From positions 1-57,383 of the forward strand of contig NZ_MWLK01000012.1 of assembly GCF_002198715.1 (NCBI RefSeq): a stretch of DNA of 57,383 nucleotides. Direction: 5' to 3'. The notes beneath the pieces are model-generated. The model did not search any database, was not told where the DNA came from, and saw nothing but the letters and a program-made list of their open reading frames with translations. Positions 36,028 through 45,122 of this stretch are shown here, one piece after another (position 1 is the first letter of the stretch; each line of letters begins with the position of its first letter). A program made the translations under genes and the position numbers. Origin of the DNA: Rhodomicrobium sp. R_RK_3. Its GTDB lineage: Bacteria > Pseudomonadota > Alphaproteobacteria > Rhizobiales > Rhodomicrobiaceae.

Positions 36028-36079
36028 CGCTGCGGCAAGAGGTGAGGCCAGCCGGCCCCGGCTCCGACGGCCGGGGCGG
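36028..36079. repeat. partial copy of family B palindromic element
   Basis: Shares the CTGCGGCAAG core and the CCCCGGCTC...GGCCGGGGCG end with 27434-27542 and 43679-43785, but lacks the left half. Confidence 0.75.
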
Positions 36080-36094
36080 ACCCGTAACGGCGAC

Positions 36095-36724
36095 CTATAA
36101 AAAGCCGCGCCCCCAGAACTGCATCGGCTTTTCCGTCTCGGCCGGCTGATCGACGTCCTGCCACGCAAAATGCGCGATGACGCCGTCCAGCGGACGGTAA
36201 CCGCGCTTCGTCCAGAATTCGTCGAGCGGGCGATAGTCGGCCGGGCGCAGCGCGTGGTCCGCCGGGCGCATGACGCCGCAAAAAGCCGTTTTGCCGTAAC
36301 CGAGGGCGGCGGCATGGGCTTCACGCCCGTCGAAGAAGGCGTGCCCGAGACCGCGCCCGCGATAGTCGCGCAGCAATATCGACTCGCCGAAATAGACGAT
36401 GTCGGCGATATCGGCTCCGATGCGCCGGAAGGGCTCGGTGAACTCCTCATGCTGGTGCTTCATCGGCGCGGCGGTCGAGGCTCCGACCAGCGCGTCGCCG
36501 TCGAACGCGCAGATGGCGACATGGTCCGGCGCCTCCAGGAACTTGCCGAGATAGCGCGCCTCGTAGTCCAGCGTGCCCTCATAGAGATAGGGCCAGTCGC
36601 GGAACACCTCGATGCGAAGCTGCGCCAGTTGCGGCAGCACGGCGCGCAATGCCTCGCCGCTGCGTGGCTCGACCCGCAATGTCATCGCGCCCGCCTTGGC
36701 ATGGCTCGGCTCTCGAACGGTCAT
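36095..36724 (-). CDS. GNAT-family N-acetyltransferase
   Basis: A 209-residue GNAT-fold protein. The acetyl-CoA-binding motif A is LLRDYRGRGLGHAFFDGREAHA, preceded by a typical strand (DIADIVYFGESIL). The C-terminal part (YRPLDEFWTKRGYRPLDGVIAHFAWQDVD) is characteristic of a proteobacterial GNAT group of unknown substrate. An AAGGAG ribosome site precedes the ATG at 36724. It stands alone between a repeat fragment and a gene-free region. Confidence 0.85.
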   Translation of the reverse strand: MTVREPSHAKAGAMTLRVEPRSGEALRAVLPQLAQLRIEVFRDWPYLYEGTLDYEARYLGKFLEAPDHVAICAFDGDALVGASTAAPMKHQHEEFTEPFRRIGADIADIVYFGESILLRDYRGRGLGHAFFDGREAHAAALGYGKTAFCGVMRPADHALRPADYRPLDEFWTKRGYRPLDGVIAHFAWQDVDQPAETEKPMQFWGRGFL

Positions 36725-37116
36725 GGCGTCTCCTTGCTTCGAATGCGCCGCCAGTCTAATCCATGCCGCCGCTCAGGCAACAGCGCGGTGCGGAGCCGAG
36801 CCGCCGGAAGGGCGCGTTCGCGGGCTGCCTTACGCATGGCGAAAATGTGTTGCCCCCTGCCCCCATCGCCGCCGAAATCGGCGCCGCCATGCCTGCCATC
36901 GCGGCCCTTCGGCAGCCAATCCGGCGCGCAACCCGGATCGGACGCGCCATCCGCTAACGCCTTGCTCCTCCGGGGAAATCCGCCCCGCCCCGGCCGGCCC
37001 GCAACCGCATCCCGGCGCCGCCGCGCCAATTCGCCCGGAGGGCAAGACCGAGCTTGCAACTTCGGTCCGTCTTTTGCAGGATGCGCTCCGAGTTACGGGT
37101 GGGGGGTAGCGTTAAA
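36725..37116. other. intergenic region, no feature recognised
   Basis: About 390 GC-rich bases between the divergent GNAT and membrane-protein genes. Open frames exist but none looks like a protein, and no RNA or clear promoter was seen. Confidence 0.5.
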
Positions 37117-38514
37117 ATGGGTCCGGCGGGGTCTGGTCTCGAGTTGATCTCGTGGCAGGGTTGGGGCGTGACGGGGTCGATCGCCGCGCTGCTCATCCTG
37201 CTGACGACGATTCTGCTGTGGCTGCTGCCCTTCCCTCCGAGCAGCGTCGCCGAGCAATTGGACAATTCTACCGATCGTCTCGACCTGCGCGCCCGGCTCG
37301 GCGCGGAAGGCCCGTTCGTGCGCTTTCTCGACGCCAACCAGCGCTTCGCCGAATGGCTCGGCACCTGGTTCGGGCCGCGCTGGAGCGGGCAATCCTTTGA
37401 GCGCTGCGTCGCCATCGCCTTCGTCTTTCCCGTCGCCCTGTTCCTGCTGGCGACAGTGCTTTACGGCTATAAGCACGGCCAGATCAGCTTCGGCGCGCTG
37501 CTGCTCTTCCTGTTCGGCGTGGTGATGGTGTCGATGGCGGTGCGCTGGCTGTTCCGGCTGGTCTATTGGTTCGCCCGCCGGATGTGGCGCTCGATCGGCG
37601 GCGACAGCGAGCTGGCCGAGCTGATCGCCCGCATCCTGCTCGGCGCCTTCGCCGTGGTCTTCGCCTTCGCCATCGCCTTCGCGGTCGCCTCGAGCCTTGC
37701 CGGCAACCTCTCCGATGTCGGCACGGTCGCCTTCGCCATTCTCGGCGGCTTCGCCTTCGCGCTCGCCTTCGCCATCGCCTTCGCCTTTGCCGGCATCTGG
37801 GCCTTCCTGATCGCGCTGGTGCTGGTGACGGTGATCGCACTGACCATGGCCAAGCAATTCGCCTTCTTCCTCCTCCTGTTCTTCGTCATCCTGCCGGTGA
37901 TGAACGCCATGATGGACTGGGTGTCCTGGGCGGTGACGCGCTTTCACCTCTCGATCATGGCGCGCGCCTATCCGGGGGCGACCGGCGCCGCCATCGTCGC
38001 GGGCGTGCTGATCGCCGATGTCACCGCCTCGATCCTGCTGGTGGCATCGCTCGCCATATTGCTGCCGATCGGGCTGGAGCTGGCGGATGTGTTCCTGTCG
38101 GTCTTCGGCCGCGACAGTTTTGACTGGCGCCCGGTCGCGGCGCAGGCGGTGAAATCGCCGTGGAACGAAGGGCTGTTCGTGACCGGCATGCTGCTGACGC
38201 CCTTGGTGCCGACCATCGCCATGCTGACCATGGGCCTCGTCTCGCTCGCCGCGCCCCTGACGCCCGGCGCCGAGCGCGCCGTGGAGGCGATCTCGGACCA
38301 TCCCGAAGTGCGGCCGAGCGTCGATGAAATCCGCGAGATCTCGAACGCCGTCTACCTTTCGCGGCTGTGGTATGCGCCGGCTCTGCTGATCTCCATCGGG
38401 GTGTTTGTCGGCATCTGGGGCGCGCTCTACCTCTCCGGCATCCCGACCGCGCAATTGCTGCAAACGCTGGCCTTGTGCTCGACCGTCTGGAGCCACGGCG
38501 AATGCGCCTGGTAG
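37117..38514 (+). CDS. polytopic membrane protein of unknown function
   Basis: A protein of about 465 residues with roughly ten hydrophobic helices. The middle (about residues 175-240) is strikingly repetitive, alternating Phe and Ala in runs such as AFAVVFAFAIAFAVA and GFAFALAFAIAFAFAG, and the DNA shows matching TTCGCC/GCCATC repeats. A soluble loop (AVEAISDHPEVRPSVDEIREISNAVYLSR) precedes the last helix, and a short cysteine-containing tail ends the chain. I do not recognise a family. The start is uncertain: ATG 37117, ATG 37081 and TTG 37054 are all in frame; 37117 follows a G-rich stretch. No operon partner. Confidence 0.75.
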   Translation: MGPAGSGLELISWQGWGVTGSIAALLILLTTILLWLLPFPPSSVAEQLDNSTDRLDLRARLGAEGPFVRFLDANQRFAEWLGTWFGPRWSGQSFERCVAIAFVFPVALFLLATVLYGYKHGQISFGALLLFLFGVVMVSMAVRWLFRLVYWFARRMWRSIGGDSELAELIARILLGAFAVVFAFAIAFAVASSLAGNLSDVGTVAFAILGGFAFALAFAIAFAFAGIWAFLIALVLVTVIALTMAKQFAFFLLLFFVILPVMNAMMDWVSWAVTRFHLSIMARAYPGATGAAIVAGVLIADVTASILLVASLAILLPIGLELADVFLSVFGRDSFDWRPVAAQAVKSPWNEGLFVTGMLLTPLVPTIAMLTMGLVSLAAPLTPGAERAVEAISDHPEVRPSVDEIREISNAVYLSRLWYAPALLISIGVFVGIWGALYLSGIPTAQLLQTLALCSTVWSHGECAW

Positions 38515-38730
38515 AGCGCGCCTGACGCCGCGGCCGTTCCCCGAACCTATTTCCAAAGTGTGAACGGCGGCTCCGGCTTCGGCGGCATCGGAACCGCCCT
38601 TATGCCCCTGCCCCTGGCATCGCCGCCGGCGCGAACCATATTCTGGTCAGAGCCTGAGCCTGACCGCGCGCGGCCCCTCCTCTCGGCGCCGCCTGGCGGT
38701 TCGCTCCTCCCATGAAGAGGATTTGCCGCG

Positions 38731-39240
38731 ATGACATCTGCCCCCGAAGCAATGGCGGCCCCCGCCGGTCCGCTGCCGCCCGGCGCTCAAGCCCCGGATT
38801 TCACCTTGCATTCCACGCCGGACCAGACGGTCTCCCTGCATGATTTCAAGGGCCAGCCCGTCATTCTGGCCTTCTATCCCGCCGATTGGAGCCCCGTCTG
38901 CGGCGACCAGATGGTGCTCTACAACGAGATCCTGCCCGAATTCCGCGCCCACAATGCCGAGCTGCTCGGGATTTCGGTCGACGGCGCCTGGTGCCACCTC
39001 GCCTTCGCCCACGAGCGCAAGCTGCAATTCCCGCTGCTGTCCGATTTCGAGCCCAAGGGCCAGATCGCCAAGACCTATGGCGTCTACCGCAAGGGCGACG
39101 GCACCACGGAGCGCGCGCTGTTCGTGCTCGACGCCGATGGCCGCGTGCATTGGAGCTATGTCTCCCCAGTCGGCGTCAATCCCGGCGCCGACGGCATATT
39201 GACGGCGCTGGAAAGCCTGCCTCGACAAGGAGCCGCATGA
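38731..39240 (+). CDS. peroxiredoxin (AhpC/TSA family)
   Basis: A 169-residue thioredoxin-fold peroxidase without signal peptide. The peroxidatic cysteine is in FYPADWSPVCGDQMVLYN, in the P-x(3)-[ST]-x(2)-C setting of the family, and a second cysteine (DGAWCHLAFAHERK) could serve as the resolving residue. It reduces hydrogen peroxide or organic hydroperoxides in the cytoplasm. It overlaps the start of the DsbA-like gene (ATGA), so the two are translationally coupled; the partner may act as its reductant. Confidence 0.92.
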   Translation: MTSAPEAMAAPAGPLPPGAQAPDFTLHSTPDQTVSLHDFKGQPVILAFYPADWSPVCGDQMVLYNEILPEFRAHNAELLGISVDGAWCHLAFAHERKLQFPLLSDFEPKGQIAKTYGVYRKGDGTTERALFVLDADGRVHWSYVSPVGVNPGADGILTALESLPRQGAA

Positions 39241-39773
39241 TGAGACGGACCGCCAGTCTGACGGTGCCCATCGGGCCCCGCGATCACGTCCTCGGTCCCG
39301 ATAATGCGCCGGTCAGCATGGTCGAATATGGCGATTTCGAATGCCCGTTCTGCGGGCAGGCCTACCCGATCGTCGCCGAGCTGATCCAGCGCTATGGAAA
39401 CAGGATGCGCTATGCCTTCCGGCATTTCCCGCTGGCCACGGCGCATCCCTATGCCGAGAAGGCCGCCGAGGCCGCGGAAGCCGCCGGCGCGCAGGGCAAA
39501 TTCTGGGAGATGCACAACATCCTCTACACCCACCAGGACGCGCTCGACCCGGACAGCCTGACCGAATACGCCGCCACCATCGATCTCGACCTGCCGCGCT
39601 TCACGCGGGAGCTGGCCGAGGGCGTGCATGCGCTGCGCGTGCGCGAGGATTTCCGCAGCGGCATCCGCAGCGGCGTCAACGGCACGCCGAGTTTCTTCAT
39701 CAACGGCTTCCGTCATGACGGCGGCTACGACTATGCCGAGCTCGCCGCCGCCATCGAAGCGGCGGGCCGATGA
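39237..39773 (+). CDS. DsbA-family thioredoxin-like protein (cytoplasmic)
   Basis: A 178-residue protein of the DsbA/thioredoxin_4 group. The active site is ECPFCGQ (CPFC), the cis-proline loop is VNGTPSFFING, and a helical insertion lies between. There is no signal peptide, unlike periplasmic DsbA, so it is probably a cytoplasmic thiol-disulfide enzyme, in keeping with its coupling to the peroxiredoxin gene. Two adjacent ATG codons (39237, 39240) follow an AAGGAG site; the first overlaps the preceding stop. Confidence 0.9.
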   Translation: MMRRTASLTVPIGPRDHVLGPDNAPVSMVEYGDFECPFCGQAYPIVAELIQRYGNRMRYAFRHFPLATAHPYAEKAAEAAEAAGAQGKFWEMHNILYTHQDALDPDSLTEYAATIDLDLPRFTRELAEGVHALRVREDFRSGIRSGVNGTPSFFINGFRHDGGYDYAELAAAIEAAGR

Positions 39774-39777
39774 AAGG

Positions 39778-40047
39778 TCAAACCTTGCCCCCGTCCGGAC
39801 CATCCTGGCCGGACGGGTCGCTCTTGCGCGCGCCGTAATTCTCGCCATGCCCGGCGCCGCCCTGGTCCTCCCAAGGGCCTTTGCTGGCGTTGCCGCGCCC
39901 GGTCTGGCGCTTCACCGGATCGTCGTAATCGCCGCGTTCGCGGGGCTGGGGCTTGGCCTTGCTGCGCTCGCCGGCATAGGGGCTGTTCTCGCGGGCCGGC
40001 AATTCCTCCGGCCCGTCCGTGCTCTTTCCGGGTGATTTTGAACTCAT
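39778..40047 (-). CDS. small hydrophilic hypothetical protein
   Basis: An 89-residue, highly charged protein rich in Gly, Pro, Asp, Lys and Arg, probably disordered, without recognisable domain. The AGGAGG seven bases before the ATG is the best ribosome site in the neighbourhood, which supports a real gene. It is convergent with the DsbA-like gene (4 bases apart) and lies upstream of anmK on the same strand. Confidence 0.65.
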   Translation of the reverse strand: MSSKSPGKSTDGPEELPARENSPYAGERSKAKPQPRERGDYDDPVKRQTGRGNASKGPWEDQGGAGHGENYGARKSDPSGQDGPDGGKV

Positions 40048-40102
40048 GGCGCTGCCTCCTGGTTGGCCAGGAGAACGCGGGGCCGCCGGTCTGCGTTCCG
40101 GT

Positions 40103-41236
40103 TTAGCCGAAACCGCTCTCGCTCTCCCCCGGCCACGGCTCGCTCGGCTCGGCGAAGACGCCGCCGGTCATCGGCTGCGCAACGCCCGTCGTGCCGGGGA
40201 AGGAGATCGGCAGGCCGAGCTGCGAGCGGACGGCCATGAAGGCAAAGGCCTGCGCCTCCAGCGCCCCCGCGTCCCAGCCGAAATCGCCCGCCAGCGCGAT
40301 CCGGCCCGGCAGCAGCTTGCGCAGCGCGCCGACCAGCGTCGCATTGCGCGTGCCGCCGCCGCTCAGCACGAAGATCTTCGGCGCGGCCGGGAAATGCGCG
40401 ATGCCGCAGATCAGCGAGGCGGCGGTGAAGGCCGTCAGCGTCGCCGCGCCATCCGCCGGCGACAGCCCATCGACGACGCTCAGCGAGAATTCATTGCGGT
40501 CGAGCGATTTCGGCGGCTTGCGCAGGAAGAACGGGTCGGCGAGCATGGCCTCGAGCCGCCGCCCGTCGGTCAGCCCCATGGCGGCGAGCTGGCCGTTCTC
40601 GTCGCGCGGCTCGCCCATCTCGCGCAGCATCCAATCGTCGATCAGCGCGTTGCCGGGCCCGGTGTCGAAGGCCAGCAGGGCATTGTCCTCGCCGATGAAG
40701 GTGACGTTCGCCACGCCGCCGATATTGACGATCACCGCCGGGCGCGGCAGGTCGGCGGCCTCGGCCAGCGCGCGGTGATAGACCGGCACGAAAGGCGCGC
40801 CCTCGCCGCCCGCCGCCATGTCGCTGGCTCGGAAATCATAGACCACCGGCAGACCGATGAAATCCGCCAGCATCTGGCCATCGCCGAGCTGGACCGTGAG
40901 GCCGGTCTCGGGACGGTGCAGCACGGTCTGGCCGTGAAACCCCACCACATCGATGCTCTCGCGGGCAATGCCATGGTCGGCGAGCAGCGCCTCGACCGCG
41001 TCGGCGTGAATCTCGGTCACCAGTTGCTCCGCCCGCGCCAGGATGCCCGGCCGCGCCTCCCGGTCCGTCAGCCGCTCGGCCTGGGCGACGGCCTCGCGCA
41101 GCACGGTGCGCTCGTCCTCGGAAAAATCGCGGCCGCCGGTCGGCCCGAAGGCGATGATGGTCTCGCCGTCGGTTTCGATCAACGCCACGTCCACCCCGTC
41201 CATCGAGGTGCCGCTCATCATTCCGATCGCTTTCAT
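40103..41236 (-). CDS. anmK: anhydro-N-acetylmuramic acid kinase (AnmK)
   Basis: A 377-residue kinase of the ASKHA fold. The N-terminal MSGTSMDGVDVALIETDG is the family's nucleotide-phosphate loop, and conserved blocks VGFHGQTVLHRP, NIGGVANVTFIG, FDTGPGNALIDDW and KIFVLSGGGTRNATLV follow. It phosphorylates and opens anhydroMurNAc to MurNAc-6-phosphate during cell-wall recycling in the cytoplasm. It is divergent from tyrS, the usual arrangement in alphaproteobacteria. Confidence 0.97.
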   Translation of the reverse strand: MKAIGMMSGTSMDGVDVALIETDGETIIAFGPTGGRDFSEDERTVLREAVAQAERLTDREARPGILARAEQLVTEIHADAVEALLADHGIARESIDVVGFHGQTVLHRPETGLTVQLGDGQMLADFIGLPVVYDFRASDMAAGGEGAPFVPVYHRALAEAADLPRPAVIVNIGGVANVTFIGEDNALLAFDTGPGNALIDDWMLREMGEPRDENGQLAAMGLTDGRRLEAMLADPFFLRKPPKSLDRNEFSLSVVDGLSPADGAATLTAFTAASLICGIAHFPAAPKIFVLSGGGTRNATLVGALRKLLPGRIALAGDFGWDAGALEAQAFAFMAVRSQLGLPISFPGTTGVAQPMTGGVFAEPSEPWPGESESGFG

Positions 41237-41430
41237 CGCCGCTCGCTACAAACCGTGCAACTCAGACAGGGAGCTGATATAGAACGAGGCAATCACGAGG
41301 CACCCTTTGTTCGGCCATGCGCGGGAGATGCGGTGAGGCGTCATCGGCCTTGCCTCGCTCCCCGAGCCGGCGTTAGTCACGACATTCACTTGCCGACCGC
41401 AAGGACTTAGAGCAGCCGAAGGCCGATACT

Positions 41431-42684
41431 ATGACGAGTTTGAAATCAGATTTCATCAATACGCTGCAGGAACGCGGCTATATCCACCAGTCGACCGACC
41501 TTGCCGCATTGGATGCGCTTGCCGCCAGCCAAATCGTCACCGCCTATATCGGTTTCGACTGCACCGCGCCGAGCCTGCATATCGGCAACCTGATCGGCAT
41601 CATGATGCTGCGCCGCCTGCAGCAGACCGGCCACCGGCCGATCGCGCTGATCGGCGGCGGCACCACCAAGGTGGGCGACCCGTCCGGCAAGGACGAGGGC
41701 CGCAAGATGCTGACCCAGGCCCAGATCGACGAGAACAAGGCCGGCATCCGCAAAGTCTTCGGCAAGTTCCTGAGCTTCGGCGACGGGCCGAAAGACGCGC
41801 TGATGGTCGACAATGACGATTGGCTGAGCGCGCTGCGCTATATCGATTTCTTGCGCGAATACGGCCCGCATTTCACCATCAACCGGATGCTGACCTTCGA
41901 CAGCGTCAAGCTGCGGCTCGAGCGCGAGCAGCCGCTGACCTTCCTCGAATTCAACTACATGATCTTGCAGGCCTATGATTATGTCGAGCTGTTCCGCCGG
42001 CACGGCTGCAAGTTGCAGATGGGCGGCTCCGACCAGTGGGGCAACATCATCAACGGCGTCGAACTGGGGCGGCGGACGGAGAATGCCGAGCTGTTCGGCC
42101 TGACCACGCCGCTGCTGACGACGGCGTCGGGCGCCAAGATGGGCAAGACGGCGCAAGGGGCGGTGTGGCTCAACGCCGAGATGCTGAGCCCTTACGATTA
42201 CTGGCAGTTCTGGCGCAATGCCGAGGACGCCGATGTCGGGCGGTTTTTAAAACTGTTTACGGATTTGCCGCTCGCCGAGATCGGCCGGCTGGAGGCGCTG
42301 CAAGGCGCCGAGATCAACGACGCCAAGATCGTGCTGGCGACCGAGGCGACCGCCCTGGCGCATGGCCGCGAGGCGGCCGAGGCCGCGGCCGAGACGGCGC
42401 GGCGGACCTTCTCCGAGGGCGCGGCGGCCGAGGGGCTGCCGACGGTGGAGTTGCCGATGGCGGAGCTCGAAGCCGGGCTCGGCGTGCTGACGGCGCTGGT
42501 CAAGGCGGGGCTGGCGACCTCGAACGGCGAGGCGCGGCGGGCGATCCAGGGTGGCGGCGCGCGCATCAATGACGCAGCCGTCGCCGACGAGCGCGCCACG
42601 CTGACGGCGGCGCAGGTCAATGCGGACGGGGTCATCAAACTGTCGCTCGGCAAGAAGCGGCATGTGCTGATCAAGCCGGTCTGA
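41431..42684 (+). CDS. tyrS: tyrosyl-tRNA synthetase
   Basis: A 417-residue class I synthetase. The HIGH-like motif is HIGNLIG, the tyrosine pocket is in [13 protein letters not shown] and [10 protein letters not shown], and the KMSKS-like motif is KMGKT. The C-terminal 65 residues form an S4 RNA-binding domain ([26 protein letters not shown]). Length and order are as in other bacterial TyrRS. It is divergent from anmK and followed by a family A repeat and truA. Confidence 0.98.
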   Translation: MTSLKSDFINTLQERGYIHQSTDLAALDALAASQIVTAYIGFDCTAPSLHIGNLIGIMMLRRLQQTGHRPIALIGGGTTKVGDPSGKDEGRKMLTQAQIDENKAGIRKVFGKFLSFGDGPKDALMVDNDDWLSALRYIDFLREYGPHFTINRMLTFDSVKLRLEREQPLTFLEFNYMILQAYDYVELFRRHGCKLQMGGSDQWGNIINGVELGRRTENAELFGLTTPLLTTASGAKMGKTAQGAVWLNAEMLSPYDYWQFWRNAEDADVGRFLKLFTDLPLAEIGRLEALQGAEINDAKIVLATEATALAHGREAAEAAAETARRTFSEGAAAEGLPTVELPMAELEAGLGVLTALVKAGLATSNGEARRAIQGGGARINDAAVADERATLTAAQVNADGVIKLSLGKKRHVLIKPV

Positions 42685-42706
42685 CTGACGCTTGATTTCG
42701 CTCAGG

Positions 42707-42815
42707 CGTAATCCCCGCGCAAGCGGGAACCCAGTAATACCGGAGTCAGCAGGCGGGCTCTGCCCAACCTCAACATGCTGCGGAGTACTGGGTCCCCGCC
42801 TTCGCGGGGATTACG
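42707..42815. repeat. dispersed palindromic element, family A
   Basis: Begins CGTAATCCCCGC and ends GCGGGGATTACG, with inner CCCAGTA and TACTGGG arms. Lies between tyrS and truA. Confidence 0.88.
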
Positions 42816-42839
42816 AGGAAAGAGAGCCGGGCATCCGCC

Positions 42840-43577
42840 ATGCCGCGCTACAAGCTCACCATCGAATATGACGGCACGCCCTTCGCCGGCTGGCAGATGC
42901 AGGCGAACGCGCCCTCCGTGCAGGAGCGGATGCGCGACGCCATCGAGGCCTTTTGCGGCGAAAGTTTCATCCCGCGCGGCGCCGGGCGGACGGATTCGGG
43001 CGTGCATGCGCTCGGGCAGGTCGCCCATATCGATCTGGCCAAGGACTGGCCCGCCGACACAGTGATGAAGGCGGTGAATTTTCACCTGAAGCCGGCGCCG
43101 GTCGCGATCCTGTCCTGCGAACTGGCGGATGCGGAATTCGACGCCCGCTTCTCGGCCAGGGCGCGGCATTATCTCTACCGCATCGTCAACCGCCGCGCCC
43201 CGCTCGCCATCGACCGCGACCACGCCTGGCGGGTCTGGCCCGGCCTCGACGCGGACGCCATGGCCGAAGCCGCGCGCCATCTCGTCGGCCGGCACGATTT
43301 CACCACCTTCCGCGCTTCCGAATGCCAGGCGAAATCGCCCGTCAAGACGCTGGATGTGCTGAGCGTCGAGCGCTCCGGCGAAGAGATCGCTATCCGCGCT
43401 TCGGCCCGGTCGTTCCTGCACCATCAGGTCCGCTCGATGGTCGGGAGTCTGAAGCTGGTCGGCGAAGGCAAGTGGCCGCCCGGCGAAATGCGCGCGGCGC
43501 TCGAAGCGCGCGACCGCACCCGCTGCGGCCCGATGGCGCCGAGCAGCGGACTGTATCTGGTGCGGGTGGATTATTAG
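42840..43577 (+). CDS. truA: tRNA pseudouridine synthase A
   Basis: A 245-residue TruA. The catalytic aspartate is in the invariant [18 protein letters not shown], and the typical [14 protein letters not shown] start and [22 protein letters not shown] block are present. It makes pseudouridine at positions 38-40 of the tRNA anticodon stem. It sits downstream of tyrS with a palindromic repeat between them. Length is normal. Confidence 0.97.
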   Translation: MPRYKLTIEYDGTPFAGWQMQANAPSVQERMRDAIEAFCGESFIPRGAGRTDSGVHALGQVAHIDLAKDWPADTVMKAVNFHLKPAPVAILSCELADAEFDARFSARARHYLYRIVNRRAPLAIDRDHAWRVWPGLDADAMAEAARHLVGRHDFTTFRASECQAKSPVKTLDVLSVERSGEEIAIRASARSFLHHQVRSMVGSLKLVGEGKWPPGEMRAALEARDRTRCGPMAPSSGLYLVRVDY

Positions 43578-43634
43578 CCGGTTCCGGAAGCGCCCTGCGC
43601 CGTGTGTCTCAGCCTCCCAAGCCGCCCGGCCTAG

Positions 43635-43703
43635 CCCTCTCCCATGGGAGACCTTTGCGTATCGAAGGTCCTCTCCCCGTCGTCCCGGACGGCCGTCAGG
43701 CCG
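43635..43703. repeat. exact inverted copy of window bases 1-69
   Basis: All 69 bases equal the reverse complement of 1-69. The segment starts with CCCTCTCCCATGGGAGA and runs into the family B element at 43679-43785. Confidence 0.95.
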
Positions 43704-43785
43704 AGCCGGAACCCAATCATATTTCCGCTATTGCTGCGGCAAGCGGAGAAGCGAGTGGGCCCCGGCTCTAACGGCCGGGGCGACG
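43679..43785. repeat. dispersed palindromic element, family B
   Basis: Begins CGTCCCGGACGGCCGTCAGGCCGAG-like and ends GGCCGGGGCGACG; matches 27434-27542 in length, ends and CTGCGGCAAG core. With its neighbour at 43635 it fills most of the gap after truA; a further CTCCCTGGGAGAGGGAG palindrome follows at about 43812. Confidence 0.88.
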
Positions 43786-43929
43786 AAAACAATGGCGGCG
43801 TTTTGCAAAGATCTCCCTGGGAGAGGGAGTCTGGCTGTGGCTCGGGCGGAGAGTCCGCACAAGCGCAAGGGCCGCGTGCGCCCGGCGTTGCGGGGGCACG
43901 GGGCCGGCTGCTTGCGTTCCGCCCTAGGC

Positions 43930-44682
43930 TCAGTGCCGGCGCGAGAGAAAATCCAGCACGCCCTTCTTGTAGCTGAGGTCGCCGACGCTCTTCATGTGGT
44001 CGCGGCCGACGATCTCCAAAAACTCCGCGCCGGGGATGATCGCCGCCAGTTCCGGCCCTGAGCCGGCGATCACGTCGTCGGTGCCGACGGCGATCAGGAT
44101 GGGGCGGCTGATCTTGGCCAGCTCCTCCGCCGCGATCTTGTCGCGCGAGGAGCGGATGCAGGCCGCCAGCGCCCGGCGGTCGCTGCGGGTCTGTTCGGCA
44201 AAAACCCGGAAGGAGCGGGCGGCGTCGTTCTTGACGTCCTCGGCATTCGGCGCCTCCAGCGCGGCGGCGATCGGCTCCGGCGCGCCGACGCCACGCACCA
44301 TGTTGATGCCGAGCCCGGCAAAGATCGCGCTGCGCACGCGCTCCGGATGGGCCAGCGTCAGGAAGGCGGCGATGCGGGCGCCCATCGAGAAGCCCATGAC
44401 ATCGGCGCGCTCGATGCCGAGATGGTCGAGCAGGCGGAGCGCATCTTCCGCCATGGTCGGCGCGCCGTACTGTGCGGGATCGTACAGCTTCTCGCTCTGG
44501 CCGTGGCCGCGATTGTCGAAGGCGATCACGCGGAAACCGGCGCCGATCAGCGTTTTGACCCAATTCGTGTTCCGCCAATTGACGGTACTGTTCGAGGCAA
44601 AGCCGTGGATGAGGAGGATCGGGTCGCCCGCGCCTTCGTCGAGGAAGGACAGGGTGACGCCGTCAGAATCGAATCGCTGCAT
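43930..44682 (-). CDS. alpha/beta-fold hydrolase
   Basis: A 250-residue single-domain alpha/beta hydrolase. The oxyanion HGFASNSTVNW, the RGHGQSEKLYD segment, the nucleophile elbow GFSMGA (Ser), the acid in VGTDDVIAGS and the catalytic histidine in VGRDHMKSVGD are all present, so the triad is complete. The family covers esterases, lactonases and C-C hydrolases and the substrate cannot be told. No signal peptide. It marks the left boundary of the type III secretion locus. Confidence 0.92.
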   Translation of the reverse strand: MQRFDSDGVTLSFLDEGAGDPILLIHGFASNSTVNWRNTNWVKTLIGAGFRVIAFDNRGHGQSEKLYDPAQYGAPTMAEDALRLLDHLGIERADVMGFSMGARIAAFLTLAHPERVRSAIFAGLGINMVRGVGAPEPIAAALEAPNAEDVKNDAARSFRVFAEQTRSDRRALAACIRSSRDKIAAEELAKISRPILIAVGTDDVIAGSGPELAAIIPGAEFLEIVGRDHMKSVGDLSYKKGVLDFLSRRH

Positions 44683-45122
44683 AAAAAGCGCCTTATAAAT
44701 TCACGAGCTCAAGACCGATGGCACCGTGACGCCGTTCCCGAAAATCGTGCGAAAACAATGAGACGAATGGTTGGCCGCAGATCGCAAAGCCGGCCATCCA
44801 CCTTAACAAGCGGGCTGGACGGTGGTTTCCCGGCGGCCGCGCTCATTGCGATATTTCCGCAGCCGGAACCTGCGGCGAATCATCGGACTGCCATTGTTGC
44901 GCGCCACTCTGTGGCGCAATTGAGCCAGCACCGTGATTTCGCCGATTCCATAAACGTTAAAAATTGTACCGGCCCGCCCCGGCAGAAAGCCCCGCGATAA
45001 TGCCTACTCAGGAGCCCGCGACACAATCGCGCCGCAATCGAAGGCGCGGCCACGCGGCATTTTTTGCATTTGATGGATTGCAAGCAGCATTTCGCGCCGA
45101 GGAAAAGGCGCTTCCCGACGCC
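44683..45122. other. 440-base region between hydrolase and sctT, no gene seen
   Basis: It holds the upstream region of the hydrolase gene and the downstream end of the minus-strand type III secretion operon. No protein or RNA gene recognised. It is richer in A and T around 44930-45080 than its surroundings. Confidence 0.5.
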
